In this document: in pieces, positions 1-5,618 of the stretch | Position numbering within the stretch: the first letter of the stretch is position 1 | Layout: each line of letters begins with the position of its first letter | Assembly (NCBI GenBank): GCA_027037155.1 | Contig: JALWBK010000171.1 | Coordinates: 3,052 to 8,669, forward strand | Source of the DNA: a bacterium | GTDB lineage: Bacteria > Thermosulfidibacterota > Thermosulfidibacteria > Thermosulfidibacterales > Thermosulfidibacteraceae | DNA: 5,618 nt | Reading direction: 5' to 3' | Translations under genes and position numbers: made by a program | The notes under the pieces: model-generated | The model's database searches: none | Seen by the model: the letters and a program-made list of their open reading frames with translations, nothing else | What the model was told of the DNA's origin: nothing

Positions 1-261
1 CACCGAAAGCTGCGCTAAAAAATACCTTGTAATTGTGGCAATTCTTGCATCGATTGAGTTGCCCAGTAACTTAAGGGCCTCTTTAACCCTCCCTCTATGA
101 AGAAGGCAATTGGCAGCATAGGGGATAAGCTCTTCATTACCTTCCTTTGCCTCATAAATCGCAAGCTCACATAAACCCAGCAGACTTACCCTTTCAGCCA
201 ACGTCAGCGAAAAGGCAACAGTGTGAACCAAAAGAAAAAGCAGAAAGATTAGCTTCCTCAT
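1..261 (-). CDS. Exported protein with helical-repeat (TPR-like) start, partial
   Basis: The first 87 codons are present and the gene runs off the left edge. The product begins [18 protein letters not shown]: a basic n-region, a hydrophobic core at about residues 4-17, and an AFS site after residue 18 that suits signal peptidase I. I therefore infer export to the periplasm or cell surface. There is no lipobox cysteine. Residues 19-87 read as amphipathic helices, with stretches such as [15 protein letters not shown] resembling one half of a TPR or Sel1-type hairpin, but one unit is too little to name the family. The ATG shares four bases (ATGA) with the cimA stop, and in-frame stops lie just upstream, so no longer start exists. 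Its AAGGAGA motif directly abuts the ATG, unusually close, so translation probably depends on coupling to cimA. Function unknown. Confidence 0.7.
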   Translation of the reverse strand, partial: MRKLIFLLFLLVHTVAFSLTLAERVSLLGLCELAIYEAKEGNEELIPYAANCLLHRGRVKEALKLLGNSIDARIATITRYFLAQLSV

Positions 262-1859
262 TCTCCTTGAGAGCTCTCATTAACGATCTGCTTTCCCTCC
301 TCCTCGTCTTTCATAAGCTTGTACTCAATACTGTCCACAAGAGCCTGCCAACTCGCCTCTATCACGTTCTCATGAACACCAACGGTACCCCATCTGCGTT
401 TTCCATCAGTGGACTCAATGAGCACCCTCACCTTAGCCGCGGTACCCGCGTACTCATCAAGAATCCTGACCTTATAGTCAACAAGATGCATCTCCTTCAG
501 ATTGGGATAGAACTCCTCAAGGGACTTCCTCAAAGCACTATCCAGAGCATTGACAGGACCGTTTCCCTCAGCAGCGGTCAGCTTTGCCCCCACAGGCGTC
601 TCAATCTTGATAGTAGCCTCGCTCACAGGCTGGTCATCCCTACCCCTCTTCTCCACTATCACCCTAAAGCCCTTAAGATCAAAGTAGGGCTTGAACTTCT
701 TCATGGTCTTCTTGATCAGAATCTCAAAGGAAGCCTCTGCACCTTCAAACTGGTACCCCTGATGCTCCAAGACTTTTAGCTTCTCAAGCACCTCCTGTAC
801 CAGTGGATCCTTAGAATCCAAATCAAGACCAAACTCCTTTGCCTTGTAAACGATATTTGACCTACCAGAAAGATCGGATACTAAAACCCTTCTCACATTT
901 CCAACTAACTCCGGATTGATGTGCTCGTAGGTTTCAGGCTTTCTCATAACGGCACTAACATGCACCCCGCCTTTGTGGGCAAAGGCCGCCTTACCAACGT
1001 AGGGCTGATGCGTCCAGGGCTTAAGATTAGCGATCTCGTAAACGAAACGAGAGATGTTGGTAAGCTTCCTCAGGTTCTCTGGTGGAATACACTCTATGCC
1101 CATCTTGAGCATGAGATTTGGTATGATGGAGCAAAGATTGGCATTACCGCAGCGCTCCCCAAAGCCGTTCATAGTGCCCTGCACATGCACCACTCCACAC
1201 TTAACCGCCACCACGGAGTTGGCCACCGCACACTCGGTGTCGTTGTGGCAGTGAATACCCAAAGGCGTGCTCACGTGCTTTTTCACCTCATTCACTATAC
1301 TCTCAATCTCAAAGGGCAAAGAGCCACCATTGGTATCACAAAGACATATAACATCAGCACCAGCCTCCTCAGCAGCCTTGATGGTCTTTAAGGCGTATTC
1401 TGGATTCCTCTTGTAACCGTCAAAGAAGTGCTCTGCGTCGTAAATGACCTCTCTTCCATGCTTTTTCATAAAAGAGACCGTATCGTAAATCATCTTGAGG
1501 TTGTCATCTAAAGAGCACTTCAGCGCATCCAGAACGTGCATGTCCCAGGACTTACCAAAGATCGCCACCACCTCTGTCTCAGCCTTCAAGAGAGCTATAA
1601 CGTTCTGATCCTTCTCAACACTAACAGAAGCCCTTCTGGTGCTACCAAAGGCGCTTATTTTGGCGTTCTTCAGGTTTAGCTTTTGGGCAAGCTCAAAAAA
1701 CTCCATATCCTTGGGGTTGGAACCGGGCCATCCCCCTTCAATGTAGTGTATACCAAGCTCATCAAGCTTTTCCGCAATCAGCAACTTATCCGTTGAAGAA
1801 AAGGAAATCTCCTCAGCCTGAGTTCCATCCCTAAGGGTAGTATCATAGATCTTGACCAT
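258..1859 (-). CDS. cimA: (R)-citramalate synthase (CimA)
   Basis: A 533-residue DRE-TIM metallolyase that condenses acetyl-CoA with pyruvate to (R)-citramalate, the first step of the threonine-independent route to 2-oxobutyrate and isoleucine; the enzyme is cytoplasmic. The N-terminal TIM barrel opens with DTTLRDGTQ (residues 6-14; Arg10 catalytic and Asp11 metal ligand by family analogy). HCHND at 203-207 supplies the two metal His ligands, and [11 protein letters not shown] at 231-241 carries the Asn ligand. Residues about 280-305 hold the GGVHVSAV segment. A LeuA-type allosteric dimer domain spans about 395-515, followed by a short charged tail. Length and the [11 protein letters not shown] signature (41-51) fit the long CimA branch found in Geobacter-like bacteria rather than classical LeuA or homocitrate synthase. 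The ATG start has GGAGG six bases upstream. A terminator separates it from lysC, and the next gene overlaps its stop. Substrate choice is inferred from family resemblance. Confidence 0.92.
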   Translation of the reverse strand: MVKIYDTTLRDGTQAEEISFSSTDKLLIAEKLDELGIHYIEGGWPGSNPKDMEFFELAQKLNLKNAKISAFGSTRRASVSVEKDQNVIALLKAETEVVAIFGKSWDMHVLDALKCSLDDNLKMIYDTVSFMKKHGREVIYDAEHFFDGYKRNPEYALKTIKAAEEAGADVICLCDTNGGSLPFEIESIVNEVKKHVSTPLGIHCHNDTECAVANSVVAVKCGVVHVQGTMNGFGERCGNANLCSIIPNLMLKMGIECIPPENLRKLTNISRFVYEIANLKPWTHQPYVGKAAFAHKGGVHVSAVMRKPETYEHINPELVGNVRRVLVSDLSGRSNIVYKAKEFGLDLDSKDPLVQEVLEKLKVLEHQGYQFEGAEASFEILIKKTMKKFKPYFDLKGFRVIVEKRGRDDQPVSEATIKIETPVGAKLTAAEGNGPVNALDSALRKSLEEFYPNLKEMHLVDYKVRILDEYAGTAAKVRVLIESTDGKRRWGTVGVHENVIEASWQALVDSIEYKLMKDEEEGKQIVNESSQGE

Positions 1860-1870
1860 GTCCCTCCTCC
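1860..1870 (-). promoter_or_regulatory. cimA ribosome binding site
   Basis: On the minus strand the ATG is preceded by GGAGGAGGGAC. The first GGAGG gives a six-base spacing, and a second overlapping AGGAGG lies three bases from the ATG. This purine-rich double site strongly supports the chosen cimA start, whose protein begins directly with the conserved first barrel strand ([10 protein letters not shown]). Confidence 0.75.
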
Positions 1871-1880
1871 GAAGCGCTTT

Positions 1881-1918
1881 ATTTTACAAAAGTTAATTAC
1901 TGAGAAACACTTTTTCAA
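1881..1918 (-). promoter_or_regulatory. Candidate cimA promoter
   Basis: Between the lysC terminator and the cimA ATG lies an AT-rich stretch. On the minus strand it holds TAAAAT (1886-1881, five of six matches to the -10 consensus, directly preceded by TG), which would give a 5' leader of only about 15 bases. A good -35 at normal distance is missing. A TTGAAA at 1918-1913 is 26 bases away, but 17 bases from a poorer TAACTT (1895-1890). A promoter is expected here because of the upstream terminator, but its exact position is uncertain. Confidence 0.35.
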
Positions 1919-1957
1919 GAGATACCTGAACACAGGAAGGATCAAGAGGGAAGTGCT

Positions 1958-1988
1958 AAAGAGAAAAGGGGTGGCTACAAGCCACCCC
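1958..1988 (-). terminator. Rho-independent terminator after lysC
   Basis: On the minus strand a perfect 9-bp stem, GGGGTGGCT / AGCCACCCC (1988-1980 and 1976-1968), encloses a TGT loop and is followed by TTTTCTCTTT (1967-1958). It begins 18 bases after the lysC stop codon. The U-rich tail is present only in the minus direction, so it terminates lysC transcription before cimA. Confidence 0.9.
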
Positions 1989-2005
1989 AAGAATCTTTCT
2001 CTGTT

Positions 2006-2512
2006 CTACTTAACCTCACCCAAGCCAAAGGCGTCGTGCAAAGCCCTAACTGCAAGCTCTGTGTATTTGTCCTCTATGATACAAGAGATCTTAATTTCGG
2101 AGGTGCTGATCATCAAAATGTTTATGCCTTCATTGGCAAGGGTCTCAAACATCTTAGCCGCAACGCCCGGATGGGACCTCATGCCAACACCAACCACAGA
2201 GACCTTGGCTATACGCTCATCGGTGGTGTAGCCCTTGGCACCTATCTCCTTAACCACCTCCTCTATGACCTTAACAGCCTTGGGCAGATCGGTTTCTGCC
2301 ACAGTAAAGGAAAGGTCAGTCAATCCTTCATGGGACACGTTCTGTACGATCATATCCACGTTTATGTTTGCATCGGCAAGGGGCTTAAATATGGCCTTGG
2401 CAATACCAGGTCTATCAGGCACATCCACCACCGTTATTCTTGCCTGATTCTTATCGTGGGTAACGGCACTTACCAAAACATCTTCCATATTCTTGGTAAA
2501 GGGCACAACCAT
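2006..2512 (-). other. Possible internally started lysC beta (regulatory) subunit
   Basis: An in-frame ATG at lysC codon 240 is preceded by a run of GAG codons that reads GGAGGAGGAGGGAACC before the ATG. It would yield a 168-residue product holding only the two ACT domains. In B. subtilis aspartokinase II and C. glutamicum LysC, such a beta chain is made by internal initiation at nearly the same place and pairs with the alpha chain to bind the feedback amino acid. Here the same arrangement is inferred from position and from the site. A second in-frame ATG (codon 248, 2488-2486) lies in the equivalent region but has no good site. Confidence 0.5.
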
Positions 2513-3229
2513 GGTTCCCTCCTCCTCCTCAAATGATGAACGCACATGGATAGGTATTCCATACTTCATACCTATCTCCACAGACCTCACCTGGAGCACC
2601 TTCGCTCCGGCACTGGCCATCTCTAACATCTCCTCAAAGCATATCCTATCAAGCTTTCTTGCATTGGGCACTATGCGAGGATCCGCGGTATAAACCCCCT
2701 TCACGTCGGTGTATATCTCGCAGACATCCGCTTTCAAGGCTGCTGCAAGAGCCACTGCCGTGGTGTCAGAACCGCCTCTGCCCAGCGTTGTAACATCGTG
2801 GGAAAGCTCTGAAACTCCCTGGAAACCAGCCACAACCGCTATCTCACCTCGCTTCAAAGCCTCTAATATGTTTTTCGCCTCAATCCTCTTGATCCTCGCC
2901 TTGGTATGGGCATCATCGGTAATGAATCCAGCCTGCCTGCCGGTAAAGGAACGAGCTTTGTAACCCATCTCCTTCAAAGCGATGGCAAGCAGCGCCGAAG
3001 AGACCCTCTCTCCCGATGAAAGAAGCAGATCCATCTCCCTCTCATCTGGTATCTCGGCAAGCTGCTTGGCAAGGTTTATCAGTCTGTCGGTCTCACCGGC
3101 CATGGCAGAAACCACCACAACCACATCGTTTCCCTGATCCCTTACCTTCGCCACCCTTCGTGCCACATTCTTTATACGCTCAATATCACCTACCGAAGTC
3201 CCACCAAACTTCATAACTACCAGTGCCAT
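2006..3229 (-). CDS. lysC: Aspartate kinase, monofunctional, with tandem ACT domains
   Basis: Phosphorylates L-aspartate with ATP to 4-aspartyl phosphate, the committed step towards lysine, threonine, methionine and diaminopimelate; cytoplasmic. With the chosen start it is 407 residues. The amino-acid-kinase domain spans about 1-235 with KFGGTSVGD (7-15), SSGERV (71-76) and [11 protein letters not shown] (148-158). Two ACT domains follow at about 265-335 (QNVSHEG at 296-302) and 343-400 ([11 protein letters not shown] at 373-383), the usual site of lysine and/or threonine feedback. No homoserine dehydrogenase is fused. An in-frame TTG four codons upstream is open, but GGAGGT lies four bases before the ATG and would fall inside the longer form, so ATG at 3229 is preferred. 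Size and layout match the B. subtilis/Corynebacterium type, which makes a catalytic alpha and an internally started beta subunit. It lies 43 bases after pdxA, has its own likely promoter and ends before a terminator. Confidence 0.95.
   Translation of the reverse strand: MALVVMKFGGTSVGDIERIKNVARRVAKVRDQGNDVVVVVSAMAGETDRLINLAKQLAEIPDEREMDLLLSSGERVSSALLAIALKEMGYKARSFTGRQAGFITDDAHTKARIKRIEAKNILEALKRGEIAVVAGFQGVSELSHDVTTLGRGGSDTTAVALAAALKADVCEIYTDVKGVYTADPRIVPNARKLDRICFEEMLEMASAGAKVLQVRSVEIGMKYGIPIHVRSSFEEEEGTMVVPFTKNMEDVLVSAVTHDKNQARITVVDVPDRPGIAKAIFKPLADANINVDMIVQNVSHEGLTDLSFTVAETDLPKAVKVIEEVVKEIGAKGYTTDERIAKVSVVGVGMRSHPGVAAKMFETLANEGINILMISTSEIKISCIIEDKYTELAVRALHDAFGLGEVK
2518..2523 (-). promoter_or_regulatory. 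Internal Shine-Dalgarno within lysC
   Basis: AGGAGG on the minus strand, five bases before the in-frame ATG at 2512-2510, is part of a longer GAGGAGGAGGAGG run (up to about 2530) that offers several pairing registers. It matches the anti-Shine-Dalgarno as well as the sites before the annotated genes do. The same bases encode four glutamates, so coding constraint alone could also explain it. Confidence 0.5.
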
Positions 3230-3233
3230 AGTT

Positions 3234-3239
3234 ACCTCC
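3234..3239 (-). promoter_or_regulatory. lysC ribosome binding site, decides start
   Basis: GGAGGT followed by AACT and then ATG on the minus strand. Because this strong site overlaps the alternative TTG start (3241-3239), it argues that translation begins at the ATG (3229-3227), giving the usual [10 protein letters not shown] beginning. Confidence 0.8.
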
Positions 3240-3272
3240 AAGAGAAAGAAATCACAATCTCTACCTGTGGCG

Positions 3273-4253
3273 CTACATTATAGCAGAAGAAAATCTTACT
3301 GCAAGAGTGTAAGCAGAAACCAGACTCTTAAAATTCGCAATACCTTTACCAGCTATGTCAAAGGCGGTGCCATGATCGGGAGATGTTCTGACAATGGGAA
3401 GCCCAAGGGTCACATTAACCCCCTCCTCAAAGCCCACAAGCTTCACAGGGATAAGACCCTGATCGTGATACATGGCAACCACCGCATCGTACTTACCCTT
3501 CAGATGCCAGTAAAATATGGTATCGGCAGGGTGCGGCCCCGATACCTCAAAGCCCTCCCTCCTCAAACGTTCAATGGCAGGAAGTATTACCCTCTGCTCC
3601 TCGCCACCAAAGGCTCCCGACTCTCCAGCGTGGGGGTTCAGTCCACAAACGGCCACTCTTGGAGACTCTATCCCATAGAGGCGGATCAGCTCACCACAGG
3701 TAAGCCTTGCAACCCTGTAAACCTCCTCTTCTGTGAGAAGCTCAAAGACCTTTCTCAAGGCCACATGAATGGTCACAAGCACCACCCTTATGCCGCCTCC
3801 AACCAACATCATGGCGTAATTATCAGTGCCTGTGAGCTCTGCCAGCATCTCGGTATGTCCGGGATAGTCATACCCCGCAGCGTGCATGGAGGCTTTAGAT
3901 ATAGGAGCGGTTACCATGGCTGAAGCCTCTTTTTTCAAGCAAAGATCTACCGCACACCTAATGTACCTTACAACCGCCTCACCACAAACCTTAGAGCTTT
4001 TGCCTGGCGAAAAATCCTTACCAGGAGTGAGTTTTGTAAGAGAAAGCACATTCAGACATCCCTCTTCAACCTCTTTTAACGAAGAAACCTCTTTCAATTC
4101 CACTGGAATCTTCAAAAGATTCCGATAAAAATCCAGAACCCCATAATCCCCAACCACTACAGCAGATGGGATCTTTCCCGCATGATGAGCCTTGAGTATT
4201 ATCTCAGGGCCAACGCCAGCAGGATCTCCCATGGCGATCAGAACTGGTCCCAC
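3273..4253 (-). CDS. pdxA: 4-hydroxythreonine-4-phosphate dehydrogenase (PdxA)
   Basis: Oxidises 4-phosphohydroxy-L-threonine with NAD(P)+; the product decarboxylates to 3-amino-2-oxopropyl phosphate, which PdxJ condenses with deoxyxylulose 5-phosphate into pyridoxine 5'-phosphate (DXP-dependent vitamin B6 synthesis). The 326 residues match the family length. Visible signatures are [10 protein letters not shown] (8-17), TAPISK (115-120), PGHTEML (131-137), TIHVALR (161-167), NPHAGE (206-211), [11 protein letters not shown] (261-271) and [16 protein letters not shown] (289-304). His163, His208 and His263 correspond to the three metal-binding His of the E. coli enzyme. The start is GTG with GGAGAGG five bases upstream, overlapping the S4 gene by 16 bases; starting at the next ATG (codon 8) would remove the first beta strand. 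PdxA2-type enzymes of sugar-acid catabolism are similar, but no catabolic neighbours are present. pdxJ is not in the window. Confidence 0.93.
   Translation of the reverse strand: MGPVLIAMGDPAGVGPEIILKAHHAGKIPSAVVVGDYGVLDFYRNLLKIPVELKEVSSLKEVEEGCLNVLSLTKLTPGKDFSPGKSSKVCGEAVVRYIRCAVDLCLKKEASAMVTAPISKASMHAAGYDYPGHTEMLAELTGTDNYAMMLVGGGIRVVLVTIHVALRKVFELLTEEEVYRVARLTCGELIRLYGIESPRVAVCGLNPHAGESGAFGGEEQRVILPAIERLRREGFEVSGPHPADTIFYWHLKGKYDAVVAMYHDQGLIPVKLVGFEEGVNVTLGLPIVRTSPDHGTAFDIAGKGIANFKSLVSAYTLAVRFSSAIM
3277..3304 (-). promoter_or_regulatory. Extended -10 promoter for lysC at the end of pdxA
   Basis: On the minus strand there is a perfect TATAAT (3282-3277) preceded by TGC (3285-3283), forming the extended -10 TGnTATAAT. 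A partial -35, TTGCAG (3304-3299), lies 16 bases upstream. It covers the last codons of pdxA. The predicted start of transcription is near 3270, leaving a leader of about 40 bases before the lysC ATG and ending in its ribosome binding site. The leader is too short for a lysine riboswitch. Confidence 0.65.
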
Positions 4254-4513
4254 TTCTTCCTCTCCTCCAGCACTTCGTAAAGTTCCGACGCTTCACTCTT
4301 TCGGACATTTCCAACCGGAACCTTAACCACCCTGAACTTCAAGTAGAACCTCGCAGCGTCTATCTCCACCACATCACCCACCTTAACCTTGCGCGAGGGC
4401 TTGGCAACGGTACCATTAACCCTTATAACACCTGCATCGCACGCCTCTTTGGCAAGCTCCCTTCTTTTTATTATCCGCGAAACCTTCAAGAACTTGTCCA
4501 ACCTCAAGGACAC
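4238..4513 (-). CDS. rqcP: S4-domain RNA-binding protein, RqcP/YabO-like
   Basis: A small basic protein of 91 residues, almost entirely one S4 RNA-binding domain. The stretch [20 protein letters not shown] (residues 4-23) followed by a GVIRVNG turn (28-34) and [13 protein letters not shown] (39-51) is close to B. subtilis RqcP (YabO), including the tail pattern [12 protein letters not shown] (75-86). RqcP helps RqcH add alanine tails to stalled nascent chains on free 50S subunits; the related E. coli Hsp15 (HslR) also binds blocked 50S particles. Function here is by homology. The GTG start has GGAG five bases upstream and overlaps trxB by 10 bases. An equally credible start is TTG two codons on (4507), which overlaps the trxB stop as TTGA and gives the family-typical MRLDKFLK. 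Either way translation is coupled to trxB. A generic S4 protein is the alternative reading. Confidence 0.85.
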   Translation of the reverse strand: MSLRLDKFLKVSRIIKRRELAKEACDAGVIRVNGTVAKPSRKVKVGDVVEIDAARFYLKFRVVKVPVGNVRKSEASELYEVLEERKKWDQF

Positions 4514-5430
4514 ATCCTCTCCAGAAACTGCTGTGCCTGATAAACAGCTATAGCACCATCGGCACAGGCGGTAACAACCTGTCTCAGGTTCTTCCTTCTC
4601 ACATCACCTGCCGCATACACCCCAGGTATGTTGGTCTCCAAGTTTTCGTTGGTAATAATAAAGCCACCGGCATCCAGCTCAATCACATCCTCCACAAAAG
4701 CTGAGTTGGGCCTTATCCCGATAAAGATGAAAACTCCCGCCACCGGCAACTTCCACTTATCCCCCCGCTTTACATTTTTCAGCTCCAGAGCCTCTACAGA
4801 GTTGGTGCCCAGAATCCTCTCCACCACTGTATCCCAGATAACCTCTATCTTTTCGTTCTTGAAAAGCCTCTCCTGAAGTACGGGAGCAGCTCTCAACTTG
4901 TCTCTCCTGTGTATCAAATAGACCTTGGAGGCAAACTTAGTCAGAAAGACCGCCTCCTGCACAGCCGTATCTCCTCCACCAACCACCGCCACCTCAAGTC
5001 CCTTATAAAAGGGACCATCACAGGTAGCACAGTAGGAAACGCCCTTCCCCATAAACTCCTTCTCCCCCTCAACACCCAACTGTTTGGGGGAAGCTCCCGT
5101 AGCTATGATGATAGTACGGCCCTCAAACCACTCAGAACCAGCGTAAAGCACCTTCTTGTCCCTGTACTCCTCCAATCCAGTAGCCTCCGCCGTAACAAAC
5201 TGTATACCCATCTTCTCCGCCTGCTTCCTCATCCTATCCGTTAGCTCCATTCCAGAAATCCCCTCATCAAACCCAGGATAGTTCTCCACCCAATCACTAA
5301 GAGCTATCTGCCCTCCAGGAGCAAATCTCTCAACGATGACTGCATCAAGCCTTGCCCTTGCCGCATAAATCCCCGCAGTGAGTCCCGCAGGTCCCGCTCC
5401 CACTATCACCAAGTCGTAGCACTTTTTCAT
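4504..5430 (-). CDS. trxB: Thioredoxin reductase (NADPH), TrxB
   Basis: A cytoplasmic FAD enzyme that passes electrons from NADPH to thioredoxin. The 308 residues match the low-molecular-weight bacterial family. Seen in order: FAD-binding GAGPAG (11-16); APGGQI (37-42); the redox centre CATCDG (134-139) with Cys134 and Cys137; the NADPH-binding GGGDTA (151-156); HRRDKLRA (174-181), whose Arg residues indicate NADPH rather than NADH; and the C-terminal FAD motif GVYAAGDVR (270-278). The open frame extends five codons upstream to a TTG, but AAGGAGG lies five bases before the ATG at 5430 and would be inside the longer form, so the ATG is chosen. It follows the thioredoxin-fold gene by 11 bases and overlaps the S4 gene, so it belongs to one transcript with both. 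A ferredoxin- or glutaredoxin-linked homologue is less likely given the intact HRR motif. Confidence 0.94.
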   Translation of the reverse strand: MKKCYDLVIVGAGPAGLTAGIYAARARLDAVIVERFAPGGQIALSDWVENYPGFDEGISGMELTDRMRKQAEKMGIQFVTAEATGLEEYRDKKVLYAGSEWFEGRTIIIATGASPKQLGVEGEKEFMGKGVSYCATCDGPFYKGLEVAVVGGGDTAVQEAVFLTKFASKVYLIHRRDKLRAAPVLQERLFKNEKIEVIWDTVVERILGTNSVEALELKNVKRGDKWKLPVAGVFIFIGIRPNSAFVEDVIELDAGGFIITNENLETNIPGVYAAGDVRRKNLRQVVTACADGAIAVYQAQQFLERMCP

Positions 5431-5435
5431 CTTGC

Positions 5436-5442
5436 CCTCCTT
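5436..5442 (-). promoter_or_regulatory. trxB ribosome binding site, decides start
   Basis: AAGGAGG on the minus strand, five bases (GCAAG) before the ATG at 5430-5428, begins on the last base of the upstream gene's TGA stop. Its position rules against the in-frame TTG at 5445-5443, which would place the site inside the coding region. Confidence 0.8.
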
Positions 5443-5618
5443 CAAATGCCGTAGCGCTTAATAGCCTTTAAATAAGCCACTAAGGTTTTTTCGTCTACAA
5501 AGCCCTCTATCCTCCTCCTTATCAATCCCTTTCCATCAACAATAAGAATCACAGGAACCCTCTTAATACCAAAGAACTCCACCACCTTGGGTATCTCTTT
5601 AGGATTCAAGGCGTACAC
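5442..5618 (-). CDS. Thioredoxin-fold protein, C-terminal fragment at window edge
   Basis: The last 58 codons of a gene whose start lies beyond the right edge. The visible product contains [17 protein letters not shown] (residues 15-31 of the fragment) and then an amphipathic helix, [16 protein letters not shown], to the stop. This is the second half of a thioredoxin fold: the cis-proline loop (Val-Pro, here RVP), two beta strands with a turn, and the closing alpha helix. The redox CXXC would lie upstream, so activity cannot be judged. Its place 11 bases before trxB makes it a likely partner or substrate of the reductase, i.e. thioredoxin or a thioredoxin-like protein. The strand segment [16 protein letters not shown] is more charged than in classical TrxA, so a divergent thioredoxin-like protein remains possible. 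The first codon in view (GTG) is almost certainly internal. Confidence 0.75.
   Translation of the reverse strand: MYALNPKEIPKVVEFFGIKRVPVILIVDGKGLIRRRIEGFVDEKTLVAYLKAIKRYGI

Noticed and set aside
269..278. Perfect 10-bp palindrome GAGAGCTCTC near the end of cimA
   Set aside because: It is inside coding sequence, has no loop or U-rich tail and is too short to support a regulatory or terminator call.
147..779. 210-codon open frame on the plus strand
   Set aside because: It lies antisense to the 3' half of cimA and the start of the next gene, both with clear protein signatures. Its translation has no recognisable motif, so it is a shadow frame.
1872..1879. Palindrome AAGCGCTT just upstream of the cimA ribosome binding site
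   Set aside because: Eight bases are too short to claim an operator, and no second copy was seen nearby.
1778..1990. 70-codon minus-strand frame across the lysC-cimA gap
   Set aside because: It starts inside the terminator hairpin and runs in another frame into the conserved start of cimA, so it is not a credible leader peptide. I see no run of isoleucine codons that would suggest attenuation.
2036..2536. 166-codon plus-strand frame opposite lysC
   Set aside because: It is complementary to the conserved ACT domains of LysC. It has no coherent domain and is a shadow.
3230..3272. Possible lysine riboswitch in front of lysC
   Set aside because: The gap is only 43 bases, and the leader predicted from the promoter is about 40 bases, far too short for that riboswitch. 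No extended pairing is visible.
3267..3923. 218-codon open frame on the plus strand opposite pdxA
   Set aside because: It is antisense to a well-conserved PdxA with all metal ligands in place. The translation looks random (rich in His, Ser and Arg).
1..5618. Mobile elements, CRISPR arrays, tRNA or rRNA genes, toxin-antitoxin or defence genes
   Set aside because: No direct repeat arrays, transposase motifs, or tRNA-like or rRNA-like sequence were seen. The strand is filled end to end by recognisable housekeeping genes.

Overview
The window is a tightly packed, strictly one-directional stretch of a bacterial chromosome. Every supported gene is on the minus strand, so transcription runs from right to left. 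Proteins are rich in Glu, Lys, Arg, Val and Ile. Ribosome binding sites are strong GGAGG types, and gene overlaps of a few bases are the rule. Together this suggests a thermophilic or anaerobic bacterium outside the well-known model groups, perhaps of the Aquificota, Thermodesulfobacteriota or Synergistota kind. That placement is an inference from style and gene content, and the sequence does not fix the taxon.

In transcription order: (1) 5618-5442 is the C-terminal end of a thioredoxin-fold protein cut by the window edge. (2) 5430-4504 is thioredoxin reductase (trxB). (3) 4513-4238 is a small S4-domain RNA-binding protein that closely resembles RqcP/YabO of ribosome-associated quality control. 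(4) 4253-3273 is 4-hydroxythreonine-4-phosphate dehydrogenase (pdxA, vitamin B6). These four are separated by 11 bases at most or overlap, and look like one transcript. (5) 3229-2006 is a monofunctional aspartate kinase (lysC) with tandem ACT domains. An extended -10 promoter sits over the end of pdxA, and a strong Shine-Dalgarno inside the gene could start a separate regulatory subunit. (6) A clear rho-independent terminator (about 1958-1988) closes that unit. (7) 1859-258 is an (R)-citramalate synthase (cimA), probably with its own promoter. It is followed by (8) a secreted, helical-repeat-like protein that overlaps the cimA stop by 4 bases and runs off the left edge.

Functionally the window joins thiol redox control, ribosome rescue, vitamin B6 synthesis, and two entry points of amino acid synthesis: aspartate family via LysC, and threonine-independent isoleucine via citramalate. 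I saw no mobile element, CRISPR array, RNA gene or defence system. The content is mainly housekeeping. The points most worth a second look are the internal start in lysC, the RqcP-like gene in this operon, the promoter at the pdxA/lysC junction, and the exported protein coupled to cimA.
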